From Bifidobacterium vespertilionis (GTDB lineage Bacteria; Actinomycetota; Actinomycetes; Actinomycetales; Bifidobacteriaceae), in the NCBI RefSeq assembly GCF_008698145.1, contig NZ_RZNZ01000009.1, forward strand, positions 1-64,000: a DNA stretch of 64,000 nt, in the 5' to 3' direction. A model generated the notes under the pieces. It worked only from the letters and a program-made list of their open reading frames with translations, searched no databases and was not told the DNA's origin. This document shows positions 1 to 6,833 of this stretch, piece by piece. Numbering within the stretch: the first letter of the stretch is position 1; the number at the start of each line of letters is the position of its first letter. Position numbers and translations under genes: made by a program.

Positions 1-205
1 CGACTCCGCTGTGTCCGGCTGCGCCGGACCGTCGCCACCTTGGCGGCGGCTCGACCGCAACTGCGGACGGCCTGCGGCCGCGGTTGTATTTGCTCACTGT
101 CGTTCGCCCTCGCCTGCGAACGCCGCCGGCGTTCGCTTCACGGCTCGGCCTACCTACGGACAGCCCACCGGGCTGTCCGCTTAACGGCTCAGTGCTCAGG
201 ATGAC
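1..205. repeat. Family E multi-hairpin element (copy E1), cut by the window edge
   Basis: This stretch is a chain of short perfect hairpins and holds no gene. Visible palindromes include GTCCGGC/GCCGGAC near position 13, a GCCGCCTTGGCGGCGGC-like block, GCGAACGCC/GGCGTTCGC near 117-137 and GGACAGCCC/GGGCTGTCC near 158-178. It ends in GCTCAGGATGAC, the arm of a family A repeat. The same modules in reverse orientation occur at 57150-57350, and shorter versions at 10291-10366 and 45911-46004. The left end is outside the window. Confidence 0.8.
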
Positions 206-214
206 ATCGCTTCG

Positions 215-994
215 CTAATACCGCATGTTGATGCCGCGCTTGCGGCCGTAGCGCATGATGAGCCGGAACGTGAGGTATCCGATCGCCACGAACAACGCCG
301 CCTGTGCCGCAAGCCACGTCCAATCGCCCGCGGTGAGGGTCTGGCCCAATATGGCCTTGCGGGACATGGCGATGCCCTGCGTGATGGGCATGAACCGGCT
401 CAGCGCTGCCAGGAGTGCGGGCATGGCGTCGATCGGCACGACCACGCCGCCTAGGAACATCATCACGTAGCCCACGACGTCGCACAGCGAGGCGGTTTTG
501 GTGTACAACACGGTGAGCGACGCCATGATCATCGTGAAGCCGAACAGGCCCGCGAACACCACGAGCATGATCGGCACGACCTGCCATGAAAAGCCGATCG
601 GGCTGCCGATGAGCATGAACAGTGCGACGATGTAGACCACGTCGATGCTGACGTTCACCAGCACCCACGCGCAGGTCTTGGCCGTGATCTGCACGACCAT
701 GGACGCGGGCCTGAGCATGAGCTGCGTGAACGTGCCGGACTGCTTGTCCGCGGAGATGCTCACGCACGCTTCGCCGATCAGCGTGGCCGAGGCGTTCCAC
801 AGGAAGAATCCGACCCACGCGGTGGGGTCCGACCCGTTGCCAAGCGAGAGTACGAAGGACGCGACGATGATGCCGGTGACGATGAGCGAGGAGATGTAGC
901 TGGCGACGTACATCCGGGTCTCCTTGCAGTAGCGGACGATCTCCGCGCGCCACAGCAGGAGGAAGGAACGGATCGTGGATTGGATAGCGTGCAT
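215..994 (-). CDS. ABC-2 type transporter permease
   Basis: A 259-residue integral membrane protein with about six hydrophobic segments, the usual size and layout for an ABC-2 (drug or antibiotic exporter) permease. The first helix follows a short N-terminal segment, and the C-terminus is basic (RYGRKRGINMRY). The ATG at 994 is chosen because GAGGGGACC lies just upstream; longer readings run into non-membrane, arginine-rich shadow sequence. It begins 11 bases after the end of the ATPase gene, so the two form one operon and one exporter. The substrate cannot be read from sequence. Drug, lantibiotic or lipid-linked substrates are all possible. Confidence 0.85.
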   Translation of the reverse strand: MHAIQSTIRSFLLLWRAEIVRYCKETRMYVASYISSLIVTGIIVASFVLSLGNGSDPTAWVGFFLWNASATLIGEACVSISADKQSGTFTQLMLRPASMVVQITAKTCAWVLVNVSIDVVYIVALFMLIGSPIGFSWQVVPIMLVVFAGLFGFTMIMASLTVLYTKTASLCDVVGYVMMFLGGVVVPIDAMPALLAALSRFMPITQGIAMSRKAILGQTLTAGDWTWLAAQAALFVAIGYLTFRLIMRYGRKRGINMRY

Positions 995-1005
995 CGTTGG
1001 TCCCC

Positions 1006-1767
1006 TCAGTCCGCTTCGGTCGTTTCGTTCGCGTCGTGTTCCGTCTGGCGGAATAGCCTCAGCAAGGTGTCCTCCAGCGCTTCGCCGGGCCGCTGGAATT
1101 GTCGCATGAAGTCGGCGGACCCACCCTTCCACCGCACCCGGCCGGATTCGAGCAACAGCATGTCGTCCGCCATGCCGTCGATGACCTCGGACTGGTGAGA
1201 TGTGATGATGACCGACATGCCCTCGTCCGCGCACTGCCGCACCACGGCCATGAAGTCACGCTTGGAGACCACGTCCAGTCCCAGCGTCGGCTCGTCCAGC
1301 AGCATGAGTTGCGGGCGCGCGAGCAGGCCCACCACCAGCGCCAGCTTCTGCTGCGTGCCGCGCGACCAGTCGCCCACACGCTTGCCCATATGCCGGCGCA
1401 GGTCGAGCGCGTCCAGCAGCAGTGCCGCACGCTCCTCGGTCTGCCGGCGGTTGAGCCCGTACAGGGCGCCTTGGTAGTACAGGTTGTCCCAGCCCTTGAG
1501 GAACGTGTACGCCAGTGAGCTGTCCTCGAGCACGGCGGACAGATGGCGGTACAGGTCGGGCCCGAAGTCTTCCAACGGTCGCCCCTCGAACAGGATCCGT
1601 CCCGAATCGGGCGTGATGAGTCCGCAGACCTGCCTCAGAAGCGTGGACTTGCCCGCGCCATTCGGACCGACGATCGCCAGGATGCGCCCCCGGTCTACGG
1701 CGAACGAGACGTCGTCGGACACCGCCGTTCCCCCGAACGCCTTGGTGATGTGCCGCACGTCAAGCAT
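1006..1767 (-). CDS. ABC transporter ATP-binding protein (exporter)
   Basis: A 253-residue nucleotide-binding domain that powers the downstream ABC-2 permease. It shows the Walker A motif GPNGAGKST around residues 34-42, the signature WSRGTQQKLAL in the middle, the Walker B LMLLDEPTLGLD and the switch histidine in ITSHQ. The ATG at 1767 (MLDVRHITKAF) is preferred over one nine codons upstream because a purine-rich GGGAAGAGGGGGG run precedes it. It is divergent from xerD with about 80 bases between them. CcmA-like ATPases with an ABC-2 partner are typically exporters; the substrate is unknown. Confidence 0.88.
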   Translation of the reverse strand: MLDVRHITKAFGGTAVSDDVSFAVDRGRILAIVGPNGAGKSTLLRQVCGLITPDSGRILFEGRPLEDFGPDLYRHLSAVLEDSSLAYTFLKGWDNLYYQGALYGLNRRQTEERAALLLDALDLRRHMGKRVGDWSRGTQQKLALVVGLLARPQLMLLDEPTLGLDVVSKRDFMAVVRQCADEGMSVIITSHQSEVIDGMADDMLLLESGRVRWKGGSADFMRQFQRPGEALEDTLLRLFRQTEHDANETTEAD

Positions 1768-1833
1768 TCTTCCCCCCTCTTCCCCTCTCTGCAATTGATT
1801 CTATTAAGTACTAGGCATTTACGACAATCCCGC

Positions 1834-1839
1834 TAGAAT
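1834..1839 (+). promoter_or_regulatory. Probable -10 box of xerD (leaderless)
   Basis: TAGAAT lies 8 bases before the xerD ATG at 1848 and no Shine-Dalgarno sequence separates them, so transcription would start at or next to the start codon. The same spacing recurs at several other genes here. Confidence 0.5.
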
Positions 1840-1847
1840 CGACTCCC

Positions 1848-2819
1848 ATGATGAAGGACGATGCGAACGCACAGGCTAGGGGCGATGGGTTCGATGGCCT
1901 CCTGGAGCGGTTCCTGGGGCACATCGACGTGGAGCGGGGGCTCGCGCGGGCGACCGTCAAGGCATACGAGGCCGATCTGAGAAAGTACGTTGAATGGCTG
2001 CGATCGCGCGGGATCACCGGTTTGGGTGCGGTGACGCGGCGCGACGTGGAGGACTATGTGGCCGCCCTGTCCGCCGAGGGGGCGTCGGCACGGTCCAAGG
2101 CCCGCAGGCTGGCCTCGGTCCATGAGTTCCATAAGTACGCGGTGCGTGAGGGGGCGATCGCGGAGGACGTTGCCGCCTCGGTCAAGGCGCCCAAGGCCCC
2201 GGGTGTGCTGCCCGATGTGCTCACGATCGACGAGGTGTCCGCCCTGCTCAACGCCACGGCTCCGGACGGCCCCGGCGGCCAGCCGTGCATGGATCCGGTC
2301 CAGTTGCGCGACCGGGCACTGCTCGAGTTCATGTACGCCACCGGATCGCGCGTCTCCGAAGCGGTGGGCGCGAATCTGGACGACGTTGATCTGGATGCCA
2401 AGGTGGCCCGGCTCATGGGCAAGGGCTCCAAGCAGCGGCTCGTCCCGCTCGGCTCCTACGCCTGCGAGTCCATGCGGCGGTATCTCAACGCCGGCCGCCC
2501 GGAGTTGGAACGCCGCAGCACGGCCAAAACCCCCGAGCGCCGGGCCGTGTTCCTCAACAAGCGGGGCCGGCGGCTGTCCCGTCAGTCGGTGTGGGAGATC
2601 ATCAAGGAGGCCGGCAGACGCGCGCACATCATGAAGCCGCTGCACCCGCACACGCTGCGGCACTCCTTCGCCACGCACCTGATACAGGGCGGCGCCGATG
2701 TGCGGTCCGTGCAGGAGCTGCTGGGCCATGCGAGCGTGACCACCACGCAGATCTACACGCATGTGAGTCCGGAGAACCTGATCGAGACGTATCTGACCAG
2801 CCATCCCAGGGCGCGGTGA
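1848..2819 (+). CDS. xerD: Tyrosine recombinase XerD
   Basis: A 323-residue site-specific recombinase that, with XerC, resolves chromosome dimers at dif near the division septum. The N-terminal SAM-like core-binding domain spans about 1-115 and the catalytic domain follows. The catalytic set is complete: R168 (ATGSRVSE), K192 (GKGSKQR), H268 and R271 (HPHTLRH), H294 (LLGHAS) and nucleophile Y303 (QIYTHV). The TTTQIYTHVSPE ending and the position directly ahead of parA-scpA-scpB, as in other actinobacteria, favour XerD over XerC; the second recombinase at 17573 has the XerC-type ending. It is a housekeeping enzyme, with no sign of a phage or island integrase. Confidence 0.9.
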   Translation: MMKDDANAQARGDGFDGLLERFLGHIDVERGLARATVKAYEADLRKYVEWLRSRGITGLGAVTRRDVEDYVAALSAEGASARSKARRLASVHEFHKYAVREGAIAEDVAASVKAPKAPGVLPDVLTIDEVSALLNATAPDGPGGQPCMDPVQLRDRALLEFMYATGSRVSEAVGANLDDVDLDAKVARLMGKGSKQRLVPLGSYACESMRRYLNAGRPELERRSTAKTPERRAVFLNKRGRRLSRQSVWEIIKEAGRRAHIMKPLHPHTLRHSFATHLIQGGADVRSVQELLGHASVTTTQIYTHVSPENLIETYLTSHPRAR

Positions 2820-2878
2820 GGCGATTCTCCGGGGACTTTGCCAACGTCATCCTGAGCGCCGCAACGCGATGCCCCCGC

Positions 2879-2968
2879 GTCATCCTGAGCGAAGCGAAGG
2901 ATCCTTCGTCATTTCGCACAGAGTCATAATGCAGGTAGTTAAGGATCCTTCGCTTCGCTCAGGATGAC
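2879..2968. repeat. Family A hairpin repeat
   Basis: Inverted repeat with arms GTCATCCTGAGCG...AAGGATCC and GGATCCTT...CGCTCAGGATGAC around a variable A+T-richer loop. A further half arm (GTCATCCTGAGCGCCG) lies just upstream at 2846. The gap 2820-3128 holds only these repeats and no gene. Confidence 0.85.
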
Positions 2969-3079
2969 GCGGGTGGCCCGCTCAGGGTGACGCTGGCCTT
3001 CACTCCGCTGCGCTCAGGATGACGCGGGTGGCCCGCTCAGGGTGACGCTGGCCTTCACTCCGCTGCGCTCAGGATGACG
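2957..3079. repeat. 55-bp tandem repeat built on a family A arm
   Basis: The block beginning GCTCAGGATGACGCGGG starts at 2957 and again at 3012, and its first 13 bases recur at 3067. This is an exact tandem duplication with a 55-bp period that includes the outer end of the family A arm. Confidence 0.85.
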
Positions 3080-3128
3080 TTGACGGCGATCGGCTCGCGT
3101 CGCACCGGCCATCATGCACGGATATTGG

Positions 3129-3134
3129 TATGGT
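3129..3134 (+). promoter_or_regulatory. Probable -10 box of parA (leaderless)
   Basis: TATGGT lies 7 bases upstream of the ATG at 3142. Its own internal ATG at 3130 is the alternative start four codons earlier, which this reading disfavours. Confidence 0.4.
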
Positions 3135-3141
3135 GGGCTGT

Positions 3142-3981
3142 ATGCCTACGGATTTGCTTGGACGCGATTATGAGACCTTCGCCGCACCCCCCGCACTGAA
3201 CCAGCACGGACCGGCCCGTGTGATCGCCATGTGCAACCAGAAGGGCGGCGTGGGCAAGACCACCAGTTCGATCAACATCGGCGGTGCGTTGAGCCTGTAC
3301 GGCCGTCGCGTGCTCATCGTCGACTTCGACCCGCAGGGCGCGGCCACCGTGGGCCTTGGCATCAACGCCAACAGCGTGGACAACACCATCTACACCGCGC
3401 TGTTCAACCCCCACATGGATGTGCACGACGTGGTCCAGCACACCCGCTTCCCCGATCTGGACATCATCCCGGCGAACATCGACCTGTCCGCCGCCGAGAT
3501 CCAGCTGGTCACCGAAGTGGGCCGCGAGCAGGTGCTGGCCGGCACGCTGCGCGCCCTCAAGGACGAATACGACGTCATCATCATCGACTGCCAGCCTTCG
3601 CTGGGCCTGCTCACCGTGAACGCCCTGACCGCGGCGGATGGCGTGATCATCCCCGTGGCGGCCGAGTTCTTCGCCCTGCGCGGCGTGGCCCTGCTCATGC
3701 AGTCCATCGAGAAGGTGCAGGCGCGCATCAACCCGTCGCTGGAGATCTACGGCGTGCTGGTGACCATGTACACGCGCACGCTGCACTCCGAGGAGGTGCT
3801 GCAGCGCATCTACGAGGCGTTCAAGGACAAGGTGTTCCACAGCGTCATCACCCGCTCCATCAAGCTGCCGGACGCCACCGTGGCCGCCGCGCCCATCACC
3901 ATGTACGCGCCGGAGCACAAGACCGCCAAGGAATACCGCGAGATCGCGCGGGAATTGATCGCACGTGGCATCATCGCCTGA
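3142..3981 (+). CDS. ParA/Soj family ATPase
   Basis: A 279-residue P-loop ATPase of the ParA/MinD superfamily. The deviant Walker A motif KGGVGKTT is at about residues 34-41, with the two ParA lysines. DFDPQGAATVGLG (Walker A') and IIIDCQPSLGLLTVNAL (Walker B) follow. No parB follows it; instead it overlaps scpA by 17 bases. This matches the conserved actinobacterial xerD-parA-scpA-scpB cluster, where the protein is a second ParA-like ATPase distinct from the origin-proximal ParAB pair. A role in chromosome organisation alongside the SMC-ScpAB complex is inferred from context. The ATG at 3142 is chosen over 3130 from promoter spacing. Confidence 0.85.
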   Translation: MPTDLLGRDYETFAAPPALNQHGPARVIAMCNQKGGVGKTTSSINIGGALSLYGRRVLIVDFDPQGAATVGLGINANSVDNTIYTALFNPHMDVHDVVQHTRFPDLDIIPANIDLSAAEIQLVTEVGREQVLAGTLRALKDEYDVIIIDCQPSLGLLTVNALTAADGVIIPVAAEFFALRGVALLMQSIEKVQARINPSLEIYGVLVTMYTRTLHSEEVLQRIYEAFKDKVFHSVITRSIKLPDATVAAAPITMYAPEHKTAKEYREIARELIARGIIA

Positions 3982-4885
3982 TCCGCTGGCGGGACGTTCG
4001 CCGGCTGATCGTTCGCTGGCGTTCGGTGAGGTCGATGCGGCCGTCGAATCCGCTGTGGACTCCGGCTTCCTGGTGGACCTCGAGGTCTATTCGGGGCCGT
4101 TCGACGCGCTGCTCGGCCTGCTCGCCAACAGGCGTCTGGAACTGACGGAGGTCTCCCTCGCGCAGATCACCGAGGAGTTCGCGGCCTATGTGAAGACCCT
4201 AGATTTCGAACGGTCGATGGACGAGGCGAGCGCGTTCCTGGATGTGGCCTCGGTGCTCGTGGAGGCCAAAAGCGCGGCCCTGCTGCCATCCGATGAGGAG
4301 GGCAACCGCGACGAGCAGAGCATGGAGGCCCTGCGCGAACGGGACCTGCTGTTCGCGCGGCTGCTGCAGTACAAGGCGTTCAAGCAGGCGGGTGCCGATT
4401 TCCGCGCGCGCATGGCGAACAACGCCGGCCGTTTTCCCCACCCTGCCACCGTGGACGATGCGGTGGCGGCCATGCTGCCCGAACTCGCATGGACGGTGGA
4501 ACCGCTTGATCTGGCCCGTCTGGCGGCCCGTGTGATCGCCAACGCCCCGGCCGATGAGGTGAGCGTGCATCAGCTGCATGTGCCGTTGGTGGATCTGAAG
4601 CTGCAGGCGGCGATCGTGCGCGACCGGCTCAGGGCCGCGGCCGGCGGGGCGGTGTCCTTCGCCGATCTGACGGCCGATGCGTCGTCGCGCATCGAGGTGG
4701 TGGGACGGTTCCTGTCCCTGCTCGTGTTCTTCAAGCAGGACGTGGTGCAATTCAAGCAGGACGGGCCATACGAGCCGCTGTGGCTGCGGTGGGTCGCGGC
4801 AGGGGAGGAAACGGCCGGGGCGGATCGGGCCGGGGGCCCCGCGCACGATGCGGCCGGGGAGATCGATGAGGAGGATTTCGCATGA
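3965..4885 (+). CDS. scpA: Segregation and condensation protein A (kleisin)
   Basis: A 306-residue kleisin subunit of the SMC-ScpAB condensin. It shows the ScpA N-terminal signature YSGPFDALLGLLANRRLEL around residues 42-60, followed by ITEEFAAYV and the helical segment ending in DVASVLVEAKSAALLP. The C-terminal winged helix that contacts the SMC head is around 210-275 (SFADLTADASSRIEVVGRFLSLLVFFKQ). Translation appears to start at GTG 3965, inside the end of parA, giving a 17-base overlap. The extreme C-terminus is an acidic, low-complexity tail. It overlaps scpB by 4 bases (ATGA), which suggests coupled synthesis of the complex. Confidence 0.9.
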   Translation: MASSPDPLAGRSPADRSLAFGEVDAAVESAVDSGFLVDLEVYSGPFDALLGLLANRRLELTEVSLAQITEEFAAYVKTLDFERSMDEASAFLDVASVLVEAKSAALLPSDEEGNRDEQSMEALRERDLLFARLLQYKAFKQAGADFRARMANNAGRFPHPATVDDAVAAMLPELAWTVEPLDLARLAARVIANAPADEVSVHQLHVPLVDLKLQAAIVRDRLRAAAGGAVSFADLTADASSRIEVVGRFLSLLVFFKQDVVQFKQDGPYEPLWLRWVAAGEETAGADRAGGPAHDAAGEIDEEDFA

Positions 4886-5463
4886 CGGATGCCGCGCAGT
4901 CGGGAGTTATTGTCAACGTCGATGATTATCCGGGCGGCCTGAACGCCTGCCTTGAGGCGGTGCTGATGGTGGCCGACCGTCCGCAGACCGCGGACGATTT
5001 GGCCCGTGTGTTCGGCGTGGGGGAGTCCGACGTGGAGTCCGCGCTGGCGTCGATGGCCGCGCGGTACGACGAGGAACTGCGCGGGTTCGAGCTGCGCCGG
5101 ACCGCCCGCGGCTGGCAGTTCGCCAATCGCGCCGAATTCGAGCCGGTGGTGGCCGCGTTCGTGACCGACGGCCAGACCGCGCGGCTGAGCCAGGCGGCTT
5201 TGGAGGCGCTCGCGATCATCGCGTACAAGCAGCCGGTGACGCGCGCCCAGGTTGCGGCGATCCGCGGCGTCAACTCCGACGGCGTGATCCGCTCGCTCGC
5301 CGTGCGCGGTCTGGTGCGCGAGGAGGGCGTGGATCCCGATTCTCGCGCCGCGCTGCTGGTCACCTCCGGCCTGTTTCTGGAGAAGATGGGGATCGATTCG
5401 CTCGATCAGTTGCCCTCGTTGGCGCCGTTCCTGCCGCCGTCCGTGGCCGCCGCCGAAGCGTGA
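4882..5463 (+). CDS. scpB: Segregation and condensation protein B
   Basis: A 193-residue ScpB, the paired winged-helix protein that dimerises on the ScpA kleisin. Typical features are the N-terminal AVLMVADRPQTADDLARVF helix-turn-helix and the second winged helix with LSQAALEALAIIAYKQPVTR and IRGVNSDGVIRSLAVRGLV. The start ATG overlaps the scpA stop (ATGA). The stop codon TGA at 5461 lies inside the first unit of the family C repeat, so the gene ends directly in repetitive DNA. Confidence 0.92.
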   Translation: MTDAAQSGVIVNVDDYPGGLNACLEAVLMVADRPQTADDLARVFGVGESDVESALASMAARYDEELRGFELRRTARGWQFANRAEFEPVVAAFVTDGQTARLSQAALEALAIIAYKQPVTRAQVAAIRGVNSDGVIRSLAVRGLVREEGVDPDSRAALLVTSGLFLEKMGIDSLDQLPSLAPFLPPSVAAAEA

Positions 5464-5668
5464 CCCGGCGTGTGACGCGGGGCGTGACACGGCGTGCATT
5501 GCGACATGGGGTGTGACCCGGTGTGTGCATGCCGGGTCACGGGGTGCTGAAATCGTTGGAATAAAGCCATTCTGTAACTCCTGTGACCGGGAGTGGGCAC
5601 ACCATGTCACACGCCGCGTCACAATGCACGCCACGTCACACGCCTGGTCACGCCCCGCGTCACGCCGG
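5460..5668. repeat. Family C composite inverted-repeat element (C1)
   Basis: A series of GTGACCCGGYGTGTGAC-like units on the left, then a conserved core (about 5534-5605, including GTTGGAATAAAGCCATTCTG), then the same units in opposite orientation (GTCACACGCC, GTCACGCC). The whole is a large imperfect palindrome of about 205 bp. Copies occur at 18828-19033 and 29090-29300. The region 5464-5845 contains only this element and B1. Confidence 0.85.
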
Positions 5669-5673
5669 AGCCG

Positions 5674-5801
5674 CAAACTGGGCAGATCAGGCCACCGGCT
5701 CAACAAACTGGGCGGATCCGGTTATCTGGAGCCCAAAATCGGCCTTCAGATGGCAGGATCTGCCCAGTTTGCAAATGCGATGTTCGGATCTGCCCAGTTT
5801 G
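5674..5801. repeat. Family B paired inverted-repeat element (B1)
   Basis: CAAACTGGGCAGATC occurs at 5674 and (with GGATC) at 5704, and its complement GATCTGCCCAGTTTG at 5757 and 5787. Like-oriented copies are exactly 30 bp apart and the central spacer is 38 bp. The same numbers hold for B2 and B3. Confidence 0.9.
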
Positions 5802-5845
5802 GAGGAGTGATGGTCGGCGTGCGACGACTGCATGCGACACACATG

Positions 5846-5873
5846 ACTATTAGTCGATTTGACCATTAGTAGT
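5846..5873 (+). promoter_or_regulatory. Candidate NrtR operator
   Basis: An imperfect inverted repeat, TTAGTC-N5-GACCAT (5850-5866), sits within a larger symmetrical stretch with ACTA and TAGT at its ends, about 50 bases before the regulator gene. It is A+T-richer than its surroundings. Assignment as an autoregulatory operator is inference from position and symmetry. Confidence 0.45.
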
Positions 5874-5920
5874 ACGCTCGGCCCCGGCATACACGAAGGG
5901 TCTGCATGGGAGGATCGGCG

Positions 5921-6739
5921 ATGGGCTACGGCAACGTCAGCGAACGATTGAAGCAGCCGCCTCAGGTGGGCGTTTCGGTGGTGATTCTGGCGCTGGATCC
6001 GGACAGCGAGCACGGCCGTCTGTGGCTGCCGCTGGTCCGCCGCGTCCGTCAGCCGTTCCTGGGTTGCTGGGCCCTGCCCGGTGGCGACATCCGCGCCGAT
6101 CGGACATTGGCCCAATCGGCGTACGAAGCCCTGGAATCGACCACCGATCTGCATCCGAGCTACCTTGAGCAGCTCCACGCCTTCGGCGGGCCCGACCGGT
6201 CGCACGGCGGACTGCCCATGGTCTCCATCGTCTACTGGGCGCTGGTGGGTCAGGCGGAGGCCGGTGATTTCGCGGAGGCGGACAACGTGCGGTGGTTCCC
6301 GGAGGACGAGCTCGCCTCGCTGGACATCGCCTTCGATCATCGTGAGATCATCGCCTACGCGCTCGACCGCCTGCGCACGCGCATCGAATACCCGGACATC
6401 GCCGCCAAACTCGTGGGTCCCACCTTCACGCTGCGCCAACTGCACGGCGTGTACGAGGCGATCACCGGGACCGTGCTCGATCTGCCGAACTTCCGGCGCA
6501 AGATGCTGGGCTCCGGCGAGCTTGAGGAGACCGGCGATGTGCTGCGTGAGGGCCGTCATCGTCCGGCCGCCGTCTACCGGTACGTGCCGCGCAAGGACGC
6601 CCCCGCCCACCCGTACGCCTACGCGATCTCCGGCAGCCGGCTCGCCGAGCTGGACGCCCGCGTAAGGGCCATCGCGCAGCGGGATACGGCCGACGCCGAA
6701 CGCGGCGCCGACGATCTGTCCGCGCTGACCACCGAGTGA
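5921..6739 (+). CDS. nrtR: NrtR-type Nudix-related transcriptional regulator
   Basis: A 272-residue protein with an N-terminal Nudix-like domain (about 10-140) and a C-terminal winged helix (about 165-225). The Nudix box region GGDIRADRTLAQ...YEALES is degenerate: the catalytic REUxEE pattern is not intact, which fits a ligand sensor rather than a hydrolase. The C-terminal FTLRQLHGVYEAITG and LDLPNFRRKMLGSGELEETG match the NrtR family, repressors of NAD metabolism that sense ADP-ribose. The ATG at 5921 is chosen for the GGGAGGATC ribosome-binding site, over an ATG five codons earlier. The downstream NiaP-type transporter supports a vitamin B3/NAD role. The stop region is followed by a 13-bp direct repeat (see 6728). 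Confidence 0.82.
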   Translation: MGYGNVSERLKQPPQVGVSVVILALDPDSEHGRLWLPLVRRVRQPFLGCWALPGGDIRADRTLAQSAYEALESTTDLHPSYLEQLHAFGGPDRSHGGLPMVSIVYWALVGQAEAGDFAEADNVRWFPEDELASLDIAFDHREIIAYALDRLRTRIEYPDIAAKLVGPTFTLRQLHGVYEAITGTVLDLPNFRRKMLGSGELEETGDVLREGRHRPAAVYRYVPRKDAPAHPYAYAISGSRLAELDARVRAIAQRDTADAERGADDLSALTTE

Positions 6740-6756
6740 ATGAACCACCGAGTGAA
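6728..6756. repeat. Direct repeat of the nrtR 3' end
   Basis: ACCACCGAGTGAA, which contains the nrtR stop codon, occurs at 6728-6740 and again at 6744-6756. Confidence 0.8.
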
Positions 6757-6798
6757 CGGACCGCCGGGCGAATGCCCGCGCAGACTCCCGCTATCACA

Positions 6799-6812
6799 TA
6801 CGGATTTCCGTA
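6799..6812 (+). promoter_or_regulatory. Inverted repeat upstream of niaP
   Basis: TACGGA-TT-TCCGTA is a 6-bp-arm inverted repeat 21 bases before the transporter start, just before the ribosome-binding site GAGAGAAGGAA. It could be an operator or a leader hairpin; it does not resemble the candidate NrtR site. Confidence 0.35.
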
Positions 6813-6833
6813 CATCAACAGAGAGAAGGAATC

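Noticed and set aside
1848..2819. Phage or island integrases (two tyrosine recombinases)
   Set aside because: Both match XerC/XerD in size, motifs and context, and no attachment-site duplication or phage genes are present.
2879..2968. Family A hairpins as ordinary rho-independent terminators
   Set aside because: Arms are long and loops vary, no T-run follows, and copies also lie upstream of genes and in tandem. A role in termination is possible but is not shown by the sequence.
3142..3981. Replication origin region marked by parA
   Set aside because: No parB, dnaA, dnaN or DnaA-box cluster is nearby; the parA-scpA-scpB linkage is a separate conserved cluster.
5846..5873. Riboswitch upstream of the niacin genes
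   Set aside because: The leader is short and no known nicotinamide-related riboswitch features are visible; a protein operator fits better.
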